The notes under the pieces are model-generated. The model was not told the DNA's origin. It worked only from the letters and a program-made list of their open reading frames with translations, and ran no database searches. Source: Aquibium pacificus (lineage in GTDB: Bacteria > Pseudomonadota > Alphaproteobacteria > Rhizobiales > Rhizobiaceae). From it: a stretch of DNA of 64,000 nucleotides. Made by a program: the position numbers and the translations under genes. Positions 51,341 to 60,021 of the stretch are shown one piece after another; position 1 is the first letter of the stretch; each line of letters begins with the position of its first letter. The stretch is taken from contig NZ_JBDPGJ010000004.1 of NCBI RefSeq assembly GCF_040839445.1, positions 434,001 to 498,000 on the forward strand, in the 5' to 3' direction.

Positions 51341-53794
51341 ATGGGGCGCGCACTTCGCCGATACAGGCTTGCCTTCCGATATCTCGTGAAGGCGCTCACG
51401 CGCGACCTCGGAAATCTGCTGCCAAAGCGCGCGGCAGGTTCCGAAATATCCACGGAAACGCCATCCCGGGAACCGCCGACCGATCCTGTCCGCACCGGGC
51501 CATCACGCCGGAAACCTATGCTCCTTGCGACCGGCTCGGTCTTGGCCGTTGCGACGCTGGCGGGCATATCGGTTCTGGCCTGGGCGGTGAAGGATGTGCC
51601 GTGGGCAGAAATCAGCAAGGGCACCCGGCCGACGGTGGTCGTTCTGGAGGATTCACGCGGCAACGCAATCATTCCTCACGGCGCGTTTTCGGCCGAGCCG
51701 GCGAAACGGGAAGATTTCCCGCAACACCTCATCGATGCCGTCCTGAGCATCGAGGATAGGCGGTTCTACGACCATGCCGGTTTCGATCCCGTAGGGATCG
51801 CGCGAGCACTCGTCGAGAACGTCTTCGCCGGGAGAATACGACAGGGCGGCAGCACGATCACACAGCAGCTCATCAAGATCCGCTATCTCGACGACGACCG
51901 CACCTACAAGAGGAAGATACAGGAGGCCGTTGTCGCGTTGTGGCTCGAGTCGCGGCTGGACAAGGACGAAATCCTGACCCGGTACCTCAACAGCATCTAC
52001 ATGGGAGCGGGAGCTACCGGGATGCCGGCCGCCGCCCAGGTGTATTTCGGCAAGAACATCGGGGACGTGTCGCTCGCCGAGGCAGCGATGCTGGCCGGGA
52101 TGATCCGCGCTCCGTCCCGCCTCAATCCGCGAGCGGACAGGGAAAAGGCTGAAGAGCGGGCGGGCGTCGTGCTGCGCGCGATGGAGGAGACCGGAGCGAT
52201 AAGGGAAGACCAGACCGTCGCTGCCCTGGGAGAACTCGCGGGCATCGAACCCGTGAACCGGGAGGCAAGCCGCGGCGGGTGGTTCTCCGACTGGGTGGAC
52301 GAGGAGGCCCGGAAGATTGCCGGCACGCTCGGGGGATCGGTGTCGGTCCGCACGACGATGGACCCGGAGATGCAGGCGCTCGCTGAGGAAGTCGTTTCGC
52401 AAGCACTGCAAGACAGCGCCGGCGATGGTGGGCCAACCCAGGCGGCTCTGGTCGCCATGCGGCCCGACGGCGCGGTGGTCGCGATGGTCGGCGGTGCGGA
52501 GTACGAGGCAGGTGGCTTCAACCGCGCCGTAGCGGCGCAACGGCAGCCGGGCTCGACGTTCAAGCTCTTCGTCTACCATGCTGCCCTTCAGGCGGGATAC
52601 GACCCCCGCGACGTGGTGAACGATTCCCCCATCGAGATCGACGATTGGGCGCCCGAGAATTTCGGCGGCGACTTCAAAGGCCGGGTGACGATTGCAGAAG
52701 CATTCGCGCGCTCGCTCAATGCGGCGACCGTGCGCCTGGCGCAGGAGGTCGGCATCGAGAATGTCATCCGTTCGGCACGGGAACTCGGGGTGGACGGCGA
52801 ACTCACAGGAACGCCGAGCCTGGCACTCGGAACGTCGGAAGTGACGCTGCTGGACCTGACCGGCGCCTATGCTTCGGTGCGTGCCGGACGTGTTCCCATC
52901 CAGCCTTCCGGAATCGCCGAGCTTCGCGTGGACGGCAGCCAGCAGCCGCTGCGGATCGGCCGGGGCGGCGGCGCGGTGATGGATCCGCGCGTCAGGCAAC
53001 CCCTCCTCGGGCTCCTGCGCCTTGCCGTGGAGAAGGGGACGGGACGAGCAGCGGACATCGATGCCGGAACGGCCGGCAAGACCGGCACGAGCCAGAACTA
53101 TCGGGACGCCTGGTTCATCGGCTTCAACGAACAACTGGTGGTCGGCGTCTGGGTCGGCAACGACGACGGTTCGCCCATGAAACGCGTCACCGGTGGATCG
53201 ATCCCGGCCGAGATCTTCGCCGCCTTCCTGAGCCGGGCGGGGTCGCTCGCCTCGCCCGCGAACGAGGTCGACCGGGAACTGGTCACGTCCGCCATCGGCC
53301 AGGGAGAGCGGGGCGAGGTCGCTGCCTGCGACATTCGGGCGTGCGAGCGGCGATATCGGTCCTTCAGGGCATCGGACTGCACCTACCAGCCCCGCTCGGG
53401 GCCGAGGGAATTCTGTACGGCGGGCAATCCGCAACCCCGCGCGACGGCCGGAGGCGCCGGCGAGCAAACCGAAGGAACACTGTTCTCGACGCTTTTCCCG
53501 CAACGGGCGCCTGGCCAGAGGCTCTGCAATATCGCCGCCTGTGATAGGGAATACCGGTCCTTCAGGGCCTCCGATTGTACCTACCGGTCCTACTCCGGCC
53601 GTCGAAAGGTCTGCGAGATCGGCGTCGCTCCGTCGCAGGAGGCAGCCTTCGGAGCATTTACTCCGCGTGCGCAAAGGACGGCTCCGGCCGCTTCCTGCAA
53701 CGTGCGCTCCTGCCAGCGCGAATACCGCTCTTTCCGAGCCTCCGACTGTACCTATCAGCCCTACCGTGGGCCACGGAGACTGTGTACCCGGTGA
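51341..53794 (+). CDS. Class A penicillin-binding protein with BA14K-like C-terminal repeats
   Basis: 817 residues. Membrane anchor at about 62-82; glycosyltransferase (GT51) domain with SIEDRRFYDHAGFDP and QGGSTITQQL; transpeptidase domain with PGSTFKLF (Ser-Thr-Phe-Lys), SLN and KTGTSQNYRDAWF. It polymerises and cross-links peptidoglycan in the periplasm. After the enzyme domains come three cysteine repeats of about 30 residues at 663-692, 729-758 and 786-815, each C-X4-C then YRSFRASDCTY and a final Cys, like BA14K-family modules. Such a tail is unusual for a PBP. A second PBP gene follows 148 bases later. Confidence 0.92.
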   Translation: MGRALRRYRLAFRYLVKALTRDLGNLLPKRAAGSEISTETPSREPPTDPVRTGPSRRKPMLLATGSVLAVATLAGISVLAWAVKDVPWAEISKGTRPTVVVLEDSRGNAIIPHGAFSAEPAKREDFPQHLIDAVLSIEDRRFYDHAGFDPVGIARALVENVFAGRIRQGGSTITQQLIKIRYLDDDRTYKRKIQEAVVALWLESRLDKDEILTRYLNSIYMGAGATGMPAAAQVYFGKNIGDVSLAEAAMLAGMIRAPSRLNPRADREKAEERAGVVLRAMEETGAIREDQTVAALGELAGIEPVNREASRGGWFSDWVDEEARKIAGTLGGSVSVRTTMDPEMQALAEEVVSQALQDSAGDGGPTQAALVAMRPDGAVVAMVGGAEYEAGGFNRAVAAQRQPGSTFKLFVYHAALQAGYDPRDVVNDSPIEIDDWAPENFGGDFKGRVTIAEAFARSLNAATVRLAQEVGIENVIRSARELGVDGELTGTPSLALGTSEVTLLDLTGAYASVRAGRVPIQPSGIAELRVDGSQQPLRIGRGGGAVMDPRVRQPLLGLLRLAVEKGTGRAADIDAGTAGKTGTSQNYRDAWFIGFNEQLVVGVWVGNDDGSPMKRVTGGSIPAEIFAAFLSRAGSLASPANEVDRELVTSAIGQGERGEVAACDIRACERRYRSFRASDCTYQPRSGPREFCTAGNPQPRATAGGAGEQTEGTLFSTLFPQRAPGQRLCNIAACDREYRSFRASDCTYRSYSGRRKVCEIGVAPSQEAAFGAFTPRAQRTAPAASCNVRSCQREYRSFRASDCTYQPYRGPRRLCTR

Positions 53795-53942
53795 GGGCTC
53801 TAAGGACGCGAGCCGGTCGGCTTGCGGCTTCGCCGGGCCGGTTGCGGCCTCGCGGGAGAGCGGGTCGCTTAACACCCCCTTAAATCGCCGCCTTTAGTCT
53901 CCACCCCGACGGCCGGTCGAGGCCACACGACGGGCGGGGTCC

Positions 53943-56186
53943 ATGGCGAAGCGCGGGAAGAGCGAGCGGATCGAGCCGAGTTTCGAAGGTTCGAAGGCGC
54001 GCGGAGAGCTATCGGTCAGCGAGAGCGACCGGGTGGTCCCCGCTGCGCGCGGCAAGGGAAAGGCCAAGGGCTCGCGGGGCGGCAAGACGGCCGGCTCCGG
54101 GCGCTCGGGCGGCCGCTCGGGTTCTGGCGGCGGGACGAGGTCCGCAGGTGGCCGCGGGAAGGCGCGGCGGCGGCGCGGCGGCGGGGTTTTCGGGTTCGTG
54201 CGCGGCATGGCCTACTGGATGCTGGTGCTCGGCATCTGGGCGGGCATCGCGGGCGCGGGGCTGACGGCCTACTACGGCGCGCGCATGCCCAGCGCCACGA
54301 CGTGGTCGGTGCCCGACAGGCCGCCCAACGTGCGCATCGTCTCCGCCGACGGCAAACTGCTCGCCAACCGCGGCATGACCGGGGGCGAGGCGGTTGGGCT
54401 GCACGAGATGTCGCCCTACATCCCCCAGGCGGTGATCGCCATCGAGGACCGGCGCTTCTATTCGCATTTCGGCGTCGACCCGATCGGCTTCGCGCGCGCC
54501 ATGGCGACAAACGTCGTGGAAGGCCGACTCGTGCAGGGCGGCTCGACACTGACGCAGCAATTGGCCAAGAACCTGTTCCTGAGCGCCGAGCGCACACTCG
54601 AGCGCAAGGTGCAGGAGGTGCTGCTGGCGCTCTGGCTGGAGCAGAAGCATTCCAAGGCGCAGATCCTGGAGATGTACCTGAACCGCGTCTATTTCGGTTC
54701 GGGCGCCTATGGCGTGGAGGCGGCCTCGCGGCGCTATTTCAACAAGTCGGCGCGCCAGGTGACGCTGTCGGAGGCGGCATTGCTCGCCGGATTGCTCAAG
54801 GCGCCATCGCGGCTTTCGCCGGCGCGCGACCCGAAGGCCGCGGAGGAGCGTTCGCAGATCGTGCTCGCCGCCATGGCCGAGCAGGGCATGATCGGCAATG
54901 GCGAGATGACGGCGGCGATGAGTGCGCCCGCGACCCGCGCCGCGGCCTACTGGACCGGCTCCGAGCACTATGTCGCCGACCGGATCATGGAGGAGCTTCC
55001 GGGCCTGATCGGCGACGTGCGCAAGGACGTGGTGGTGGAGACCACGATCGACCTGACACTGCAGAAGCTCGGCGAGAAATCGATCCGCGCGCTGATCCGC
55101 GAGAACGGCAAGACGCTCAATGTCAGCCAGGGCGCGTTGGTTTCGATCGACGGGTCGGGCGCGGTGCGCGCCATGATCGGCGGCTACGATTACGCCAACA
55201 GCCAGTTCGACCGCGCCTCGGAGGCGAGGCGCCAGCCGGGCTCGGCCTTCAAGCCCTTCGTCTTTCTCGCGGCACTCGAGCAGGGCCGCACACCCGAAAG
55301 TATCCGCAACGACGCGCCGGTGAGGATCGGCAAGTGGACGCCGGAGAACTACAACGGCAAATACTATGGCGAGGTGACGCTGACGGCGGCGCTGTCGAAA
55401 TCGCTGAACTCGGTAGCCGCGCAACTCGCCATGGAGGTGGGGCCGAAGGCGGTGGTGGAGGCGGCGCACCGGATGGGCATCGAATCCAAGCTCGAGGCCA
55501 ACACCTCGATCGCGCTCGGCACATCCGAGGTGACCCCGCTGGAGCTGACGGCCGCCTACGTGCCCTTCGCCAACGGCGGATACCGGCCCGAGCCGCATTT
55601 CATCCGCCGCGTCACCGACGCCTCGGGCAAGGTGCTTTATGAAGCCGGACACGGCAAGGTGCCGCGCGTCATCAGCCAGGAAGCCGTGGCGATGATGAAC
55701 GCGATGATGGCCGAGACGATCCGCTCGGGCACCGCGCGCAAGGCGGCCTTCGGCTGGCCGGCGGCGGGCAAGACCGGCACCAGCCAGAACTCACGCGACG
55801 CCTGGTTCGTCGGCTACACGGCGAACCTGACCACCGGCGTCTGGTTCGGCAACGACGACGGCTCGCCGACGAAGAACGTCACCGGCGGCTCGCTTCCCGC
55901 GCTCGCCTGGCACGACTTCATGGTCGCCGCGCACGAAGGCGTGAAGGTCGCCTCGCTGCCGGGCGCCGGCTGGCGCAAGCCGATCCCGGACGTGCCTGGT
56001 CCGCGGCCGGTCCTGCCGGCGGGATCACCCGAGGACGATGCGCCGGCGGCGGCCACGACGGCGGCGCCGGCTGAACGGGAGCCGGCGACCACCGCCTCCA
56101 TCGGCCATCCCGTGCCGGCGGCCGACGTCGGCGATGCGCGGAAAAAGCCGCTCGGCTCGATCATGGACGTCATCCTCGGCAACTGA
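53943..56186 (+). CDS. Class A penicillin-binding protein (PBP1A type)
   Basis: 747 residues. A Gly/Arg/Ser-rich cytosolic N-terminus (about 1-85) precedes a membrane anchor (GMAYWMLVLGIWAGIAGAGL). GT51 motifs AIEDRRFYSHFGVDP and VQGGSTLTQQLAKNLFL; transpeptidase motifs PGSAFKPF, SLNSVA and KTGTSQNSRDAWF. The tail is Pro/Ala-rich without cysteine repeats. Bifunctional peptidoglycan synthase. Similar to the preceding PBP in domain layout but clearly divergent, so not a recent tandem duplicate. Confidence 0.95.
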   Translation: MAKRGKSERIEPSFEGSKARGELSVSESDRVVPAARGKGKAKGSRGGKTAGSGRSGGRSGSGGGTRSAGGRGKARRRRGGGVFGFVRGMAYWMLVLGIWAGIAGAGLTAYYGARMPSATTWSVPDRPPNVRIVSADGKLLANRGMTGGEAVGLHEMSPYIPQAVIAIEDRRFYSHFGVDPIGFARAMATNVVEGRLVQGGSTLTQQLAKNLFLSAERTLERKVQEVLLALWLEQKHSKAQILEMYLNRVYFGSGAYGVEAASRRYFNKSARQVTLSEAALLAGLLKAPSRLSPARDPKAAEERSQIVLAAMAEQGMIGNGEMTAAMSAPATRAAAYWTGSEHYVADRIMEELPGLIGDVRKDVVVETTIDLTLQKLGEKSIRALIRENGKTLNVSQGALVSIDGSGAVRAMIGGYDYANSQFDRASEARRQPGSAFKPFVFLAALEQGRTPESIRNDAPVRIGKWTPENYNGKYYGEVTLTAALSKSLNSVAAQLAMEVGPKAVVEAAHRMGIESKLEANTSIALGTSEVTPLELTAAYVPFANGGYRPEPHFIRRVTDASGKVLYEAGHGKVPRVISQEAVAMMNAMMAETIRSGTARKAAFGWPAAGKTGTSQNSRDAWFVGYTANLTTGVWFGNDDGSPTKNVTGGSLPALAWHDFMVAAHEGVKVASLPGAGWRKPIPDVPGPRPVLPAGSPEDDAPAAATTAAPAEREPATTASIGHPVPAADVGDARKKPLGSIMDVILGN

Positions 56187-56277
56187 GCGGCGCAGCCAAG
56201 GACGGTGAGGCGTCTTGCCGCTTCCCCTCGCCAGCGGCACCTGGCTCGGATAGATAGCTGGCGAGGAGACCCTGGCC

Positions 56278-57027
56278 ATGTCCGAGACGGACCTTCGCAA
56301 GACCCTGATCCTGACCGGCGCCAGCCGCGGCATCGGGCACGCGACCGTGAAGCGCTTTTCGCGCGAGGGCTGGCGCGTGATCACCTGCTCGCGGCAGGCC
56401 TTTTCCGACGACTGCCCCTGGCCGCAGGGCCCGGAGGACCACATCAAGGTCGATCTGTCCGATCCGGAGGAAGTGGGCGCCGCCGTGGCCGACATGCGCC
56501 ACCGGCTGGAGAGCACCGGCGGCAGGCTGCACGCGCTGGTCAACAATGCCGGCATCTCGCCGAAGCTGAAGGATGGCGGACGCATGAACTCGTTCGACAC
56601 ACCCATGCACGTGTGGCGTGACGTCTTCCAGGTCAACTTCTTCGCCCCCATCATGCTGGCGCGCGGGCTGTTCAAGGAGATGGAGGCCGCGCAGGGCTCG
56701 ATCGTCAACGTCACCTCGATTGCCGGCACGCGCGTGCATCCTTTCGCGGGCACGGCCTATGCGACGTCCAAGGCGGCGCTCGGCTCGCTGACGCGCGAGA
56801 TGGCGGCCGACTTCGGACCGCACGGCATCCGCGTCAACGCGATCGCGCCGGGCGAGATCGACACGGCGATCCTGTCGCCGGGCACCGACCGGATCGTCGA
56901 GACGATCCCTCTGAGACGGCTCGGCACCACGGCGGAAGTGGCCGACATCATCTTCTTCCTGTGCTCGCCGCAGGCGGCCTACGTCTCGGGCTCGGAGATC
57001 CACATCAATGGCGGCCAGCATGTCTGA
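56278..57027 (+). CDS. SDR-family oxidoreductase
   Basis: 249 residues. Classical short-chain dehydrogenase: TGASRGIGHATV cofactor loop, NNAG, catalytic YATSK and the PGEIDTAI segment. NADP(H) or NAD(H) dependent; substrate unknown. It overlaps the next gene by 20 bases, so they form a unit. ATG 56278 starts MSETDLRKTLILTGAS. Confidence 0.9.
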   Translation: MSETDLRKTLILTGASRGIGHATVKRFSREGWRVITCSRQAFSDDCPWPQGPEDHIKVDLSDPEEVGAAVADMRHRLESTGGRLHALVNNAGISPKLKDGGRMNSFDTPMHVWRDVFQVNFFAPIMLARGLFKEMEAAQGSIVNVTSIAGTRVHPFAGTAYATSKAALGSLTREMAADFGPHGIRVNAIAPGEIDTAILSPGTDRIVETIPLRRLGTTAEVADIIFFLCSPQAAYVSGSEIHINGGQHV

Positions 57028-57784
57028 GGCGGGCACGGTCGCGGGGCGGCCCTGTGCGAGCTACACCGATCCGAGGCTCGCCGCCGTCTACGACCCGCTG
57101 AACCCGCCGGATGCGGCGGACGCCTTCTATCTCGACCTGGCGGGCGACCGTCCGCTAACGATTCTCGACGTCGGCTGCGGCACCGGGCGGCTTGCGACGG
57201 CCTTGGCCGAACGCGGACACAGGGTCACCGGCGCCGATCCGGCCGGCGCCATGCTGGACGTGGCGCGCAGGCGGCCGGGCGGCGACAGGGTGCGGTGGGT
57301 GGAAGGCACGGCCGGCACGCTGGCTCTGGGGCCGGTTTTCGACCTCATCATCATGACCGGGCACGTGTTCCAGGTCTTCCTCGACGACGACGCGGTTCTG
57401 GCGGCGCTGGCAAACCTGCGCGAACACCTGGCACCCGGCGGAAAACTCGCCTTCGAGATGCGCAACGCGGCGGTGCGCGACTGGGAGACCTGGACTCCGG
57501 ACGAGACGCGGGAAGTGGTGCAGGTGCCCGGCATCGGGCCGGTGGAGGTGTTCCACGACATCGCGGGCGTGGATGGGCGGCTCGTGACCTTTGAGACGCA
57601 CTTCGTCTTCGGACCGGGCGATACGGCGCTCACGACGAGCACCCTGCGGTTCATGGACCATGGCGAGGTGGCGAGCTTCGTCGAAGCGGCGGGACTGCGG
57701 GCGCAGGCATGGTACGGCGACTGGGACCGGTCGGCGAGAACCGACGACAGTCCGGAGGTTATCGCGATTGCGGGACGGGTGTGA
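57008..57784 (+). CDS. Class I SAM-dependent methyltransferase
   Basis: 258 residues. Motif I ILDVGCGTGRLATAL, then GADPAGAMLDVAR and DLIIMTGHVFQ. The pattern YTDPRLAAVYDPLNP near the N-terminus is common in small-molecule methyltransferases of this type. Substrate unknown. An ATG at 57020 (MSEAG) is an equally good start and would shorten the overlap with the SDR gene to eight bases. Confidence 0.85.
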   Translation: MAASMSEAGTVAGRPCASYTDPRLAAVYDPLNPPDAADAFYLDLAGDRPLTILDVGCGTGRLATALAERGHRVTGADPAGAMLDVARRRPGGDRVRWVEGTAGTLALGPVFDLIIMTGHVFQVFLDDDAVLAALANLREHLAPGGKLAFEMRNAAVRDWETWTPDETREVVQVPGIGPVEVFHDIAGVDGRLVTFETHFVFGPGDTALTTSTLRFMDHGEVASFVEAAGLRAQAWYGDWDRSARTDDSPEVIAIAGRV

Positions 57785-57980
57785 GGGAGGCGACGATTCT
57801 TGGGTCGTGCTCTTCGGGCAGACACGTGCTGCGAGACCCGCCTATCGTGTGACCGGTCAGCCTCGGCGGCAACGCGCACAGTGTCTGCTTCGGTCTTGCC
57901 TTCCCGCGCCCGGAAGCTGACATTCCGCGGTGTTCCTTCCAGAGGCGCCGGATGCTTAGCGGCAGCAGAGGGTGCTGCAC

Positions 57981-58772
57981 CTATCGGGCAGTCGTCGACG
58001 CCTGCTGGGCGGCCTCCTCGATGACCTCCGCAACGACTTTCGGCTGGGTCATGAAAACGGCATGGCTTGCGGCCACCTTTGTAACCTTCGCTCCGATGCG
58101 CTCGGCCATCGCATGCAGCATGCGCTGGTCGAAGGCCCTATCGTCGGTAGCGATCACTGCCCAGCTTGGCTTCGTTCGCCATGCGGCATGCTCGAGTTTC
58201 GACCCGAAGGCGGACATGTTTATCGGTACCTGGGAATCCCGCAGGAAGGCGGCATCCGCATCGCTCGTGTCGTTGGCAAAGCCGATCTTGAACGTGTCCG
58301 GGTCGATGAAGCCGAAGCCGTCCCCGGTGGTGTCGATGACGAATTCCGGCGGGGTCTGATATCCGTCGTACTGCTGCGCGGTTGTCTCGCCCGCGTCGGG
58401 AGAAAGCGCCGACACGTAGACGAGCCCGGCGACCATGGGTGGTCGCCGGCCTCGGTTATGACGGTGCCGCCCCCGGGAATGGCCGACGAGAATGGTCGGC
58501 CCGTTCTGTCGTTCCAGGACGCGTCTGGTTGCGGCTACGTCGTCCGCCAGCGAGGTCAGCGGGTTTTGAACGATCGACACGCGGTAGCCTCGCGCGGTCA
58601 GTTCATCGTAGACGCCGCGCCAACCGGAACCGTCAGCGAACGCCCCATGAACCAGCACGACGTTTCTTACCCGCTGGCTTTCGGGAAGGTCGTCGGCCGC
58701 ATGGGCGGACATCGTGGCGGCGCCAAGAACAGCGGCCGCCGCGGCGAAAAGGTTTGTCGTCTTGGTGTTCAT
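57981..58772 (-). CDS. Exported alpha/beta hydrolase with apparently compensated frameshift
   Basis: 263 residues. Signal peptide (MNTKTTNLFAAAAAVLGAAT to SAHA) and a hydrolase resembling EstC/salicylate-esterase-like proteins: VVLVHGAFADGSGW, nucleophile GHS, and the C-terminal SHAVFMTQP histidine. Between the nucleophile Ser (58476-58478) and MVAGLVYVSAL the protein reads RGRHRHNRGRRPP, whereas the +1-shifted frame there reads GGGTVITEAGDHP, the normal family sequence. A base gained after GHS and one lost before the ATG at 58434-58436 explain it. Activity may be lost, as the oxyanion Gly residues are changed. The start 58772 follows GAGGAG with six-base spacing. Confidence 0.7.
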   Translation of the reverse strand: MNTKTTNLFAAAAAVLGAATMSAHAADDLPESQRVRNVVLVHGAFADGSGWRGVYDELTARGYRVSIVQNPLTSLADDVAATRRVLERQNGPTILVGHSRGRHRHNRGRRPPMVAGLVYVSALSPDAGETTAQQYDGYQTPPEFVIDTTGDGFGFIDPDTFKIGFANDTSDADAAFLRDSQVPINMSAFGSKLEHAAWRTKPSWAVIATDDRAFDQRMLHAMAERIGAKVTKVAASHAVFMTQPKVVAEVIEEAAQQASTTAR

Positions 58773-58821
58773 GTTCATCTCCTCTTTGATGGCGCGGACA
58801 TCGCGACCGTGATGCATTTTC

Positions 58822-59601
58822 CTAGACGGTGGGCACCGTTCCACCATCGATCACATACTCCGCGCCGGTGATCGAAGCGGCGCGCCCGGAGGCGAGGAAG
58901 GCGACGAGATTGGCAATCTCCGCCGGGCTGGAAGGACGGCCGATGGGGATGCCGCCGAGAGAGTCCATGATGATCTTCCTGCCGCCTTCGATGTCGGTGC
59001 CCGCGTCGCTCGCGACACGGCGCGCGAGTTCCATGGAAGCTTCGGTATCGATCCAGCCGGGCGATACGCGCACGACGCGAACGCCTCTCGGCGACACTTC
59101 CTTCGACAGGCTCTTGCTGTAGGTCGACAGCGCCGCCTTTGCCGCCGCATAGGCGGTCGTCGCTTCCGGCAGAGGCAGCAGCCTCTGGATGGACGAGACG
59201 TGGATGATCACGCCACGTCCGTGCGCGACCATTTGCGGTACGAGTTCGCGGTCCAGCCGCACCGCGGGAAACAGATTGAGGTTCAGCTCTTTGTGCCAGT
59301 CGCCGTCGCTGAGCGCCGAAAAGCCTCCTGCGGGCGCCGAGGAGCCGCCAAGCATGTGCACGACGATATCGACACCGCCCAACTCGCGCCTGACGGCCTC
59401 AGCGACCGTCGAGCAGCCCTCGCTGGTTGCGAGGTCGGCAACCACTGAGACGTCCGCCGCAGAACCCGCCGGGAAGGAGAGTGCTGTCGTCAAGACGCGC
59501 GCGCCGAGCTTGCGGAACAGGTCGACCGTTGCCGCCCCGGCTCCTCTTGTGCCGGACGTGATCAGCGCGCGCTGCCCGCCAAGATCGAGAAAGTCGCTCA
59601 T
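58822..59601 (-). CDS. SDR-family oxidoreductase
   Basis: 259 residues. The cofactor loop is TSGTRGAGAATV, a variant of TGxxxGxG; the catalytic Tyr-Lys is in YAAAKAAL and the conserved Ser in HVSSIQ. NNAG is replaced by HMLGG, as in some SDR oxidoreductases. The ending EYVIDGGTVPTV is typical. It overlaps the SnoaL-like gene by four bases (ATGA). Confidence 0.88.
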   Translation of the reverse strand: MSDFLDLGGQRALITSGTRGAGAATVDLFRKLGARVLTTALSFPAGSAADVSVVADLATSEGCSTVAEAVRRELGGVDIVVHMLGGSSAPAGGFSALSDGDWHKELNLNLFPAVRLDRELVPQMVAHGRGVIIHVSSIQRLLPLPEATTAYAAAKAALSTYSKSLSKEVSPRGVRVVRVSPGWIDTEASMELARRVASDAGTDIEGGRKIIMDSLGGIPIGRPSSPAEIANLVAFLASGRAASITGAEYVIDGGTVPTV

Positions 59602-59927
59602 GCGCCGATCTCCAGGGCTGCGATCTTTTCGCCAGCGAGGCTGAATGCGTAGGTGAGGGTCGCAGGACTGCCCGGAAACGCGCCGGTTACCCTGGCCCGC
59701 ACTCTGGTTCCCCGCGCATCGGTGAGCGTCTCGATCGGCTCGGCGACGTGGCGATACTTCGCCTTCGCGTATTCCCACCAGCTACCGATGGCATGGTGTC
59801 CGGAATGAGAACGGCCCTCGTCACGTACCGTAGCGTCTGGTGCGAAGCAGTCGACGACGGCCTCGCAATCGTTCTTCCGGTCCGCCGCGAAATAGGCCTC
59901 GATTGTTTGTGGCAGTTGCATGGTCAT
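59598..59927 (-). CDS. SnoaL/NTF2-like protein
   Basis: 109 residues with the cone-shaped NTF2 fold pattern: TIEAYFAADRKNDCEAVVDC, FAPDATVRDEG and the late strand AFPGSPATLTYAFSLAGEKI. Members are small isomerases, cyclases or binding proteins. It is first of a small operon SnoaL-SDR-(hydrolase), divergent from the LysR gene. AGGAGATGACC precedes the ATG. Confidence 0.82.
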   Translation of the reverse strand: MTMQLPQTIEAYFAADRKNDCEAVVDCFAPDATVRDEGRSHSGHHAIGSWWEYAKAKYRHVAEPIETLTDARGTRVRARVTGAFPGSPATLTYAFSLAGEKIAALEIGA

Positions 59928-59963
59928 CTCCTGTCGAGGATTGCGTGCTGCACAAATAGGCCC

Positions 59964-59988
59964 ATTCCAATATACCGATAATTGGGAT
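59964..59988. promoter_or_regulatory. Inverted repeat in the LysR/SnoaL divergent promoter
   Basis: ATTCCAAT (59964-59971) and ATTGGGAT (59981-59988) form a 7-of-8 palindrome with a nine-base spacer, centred in the 94-bp gap between divergent start codons. This is the expected place for a LysR-type regulator binding site. Regulation is inferred from the layout. Confidence 0.5.
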
Positions 59989-60021
59989 AAACAGGGATGC
60001 CGAATTGCGGAAATCGGGACA

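Noticed and set aside
51653..53875. 740-codon minus-strand frame opposite the first PBP
   Set aside because: Antisense shadow of a gene with all PBP motifs.
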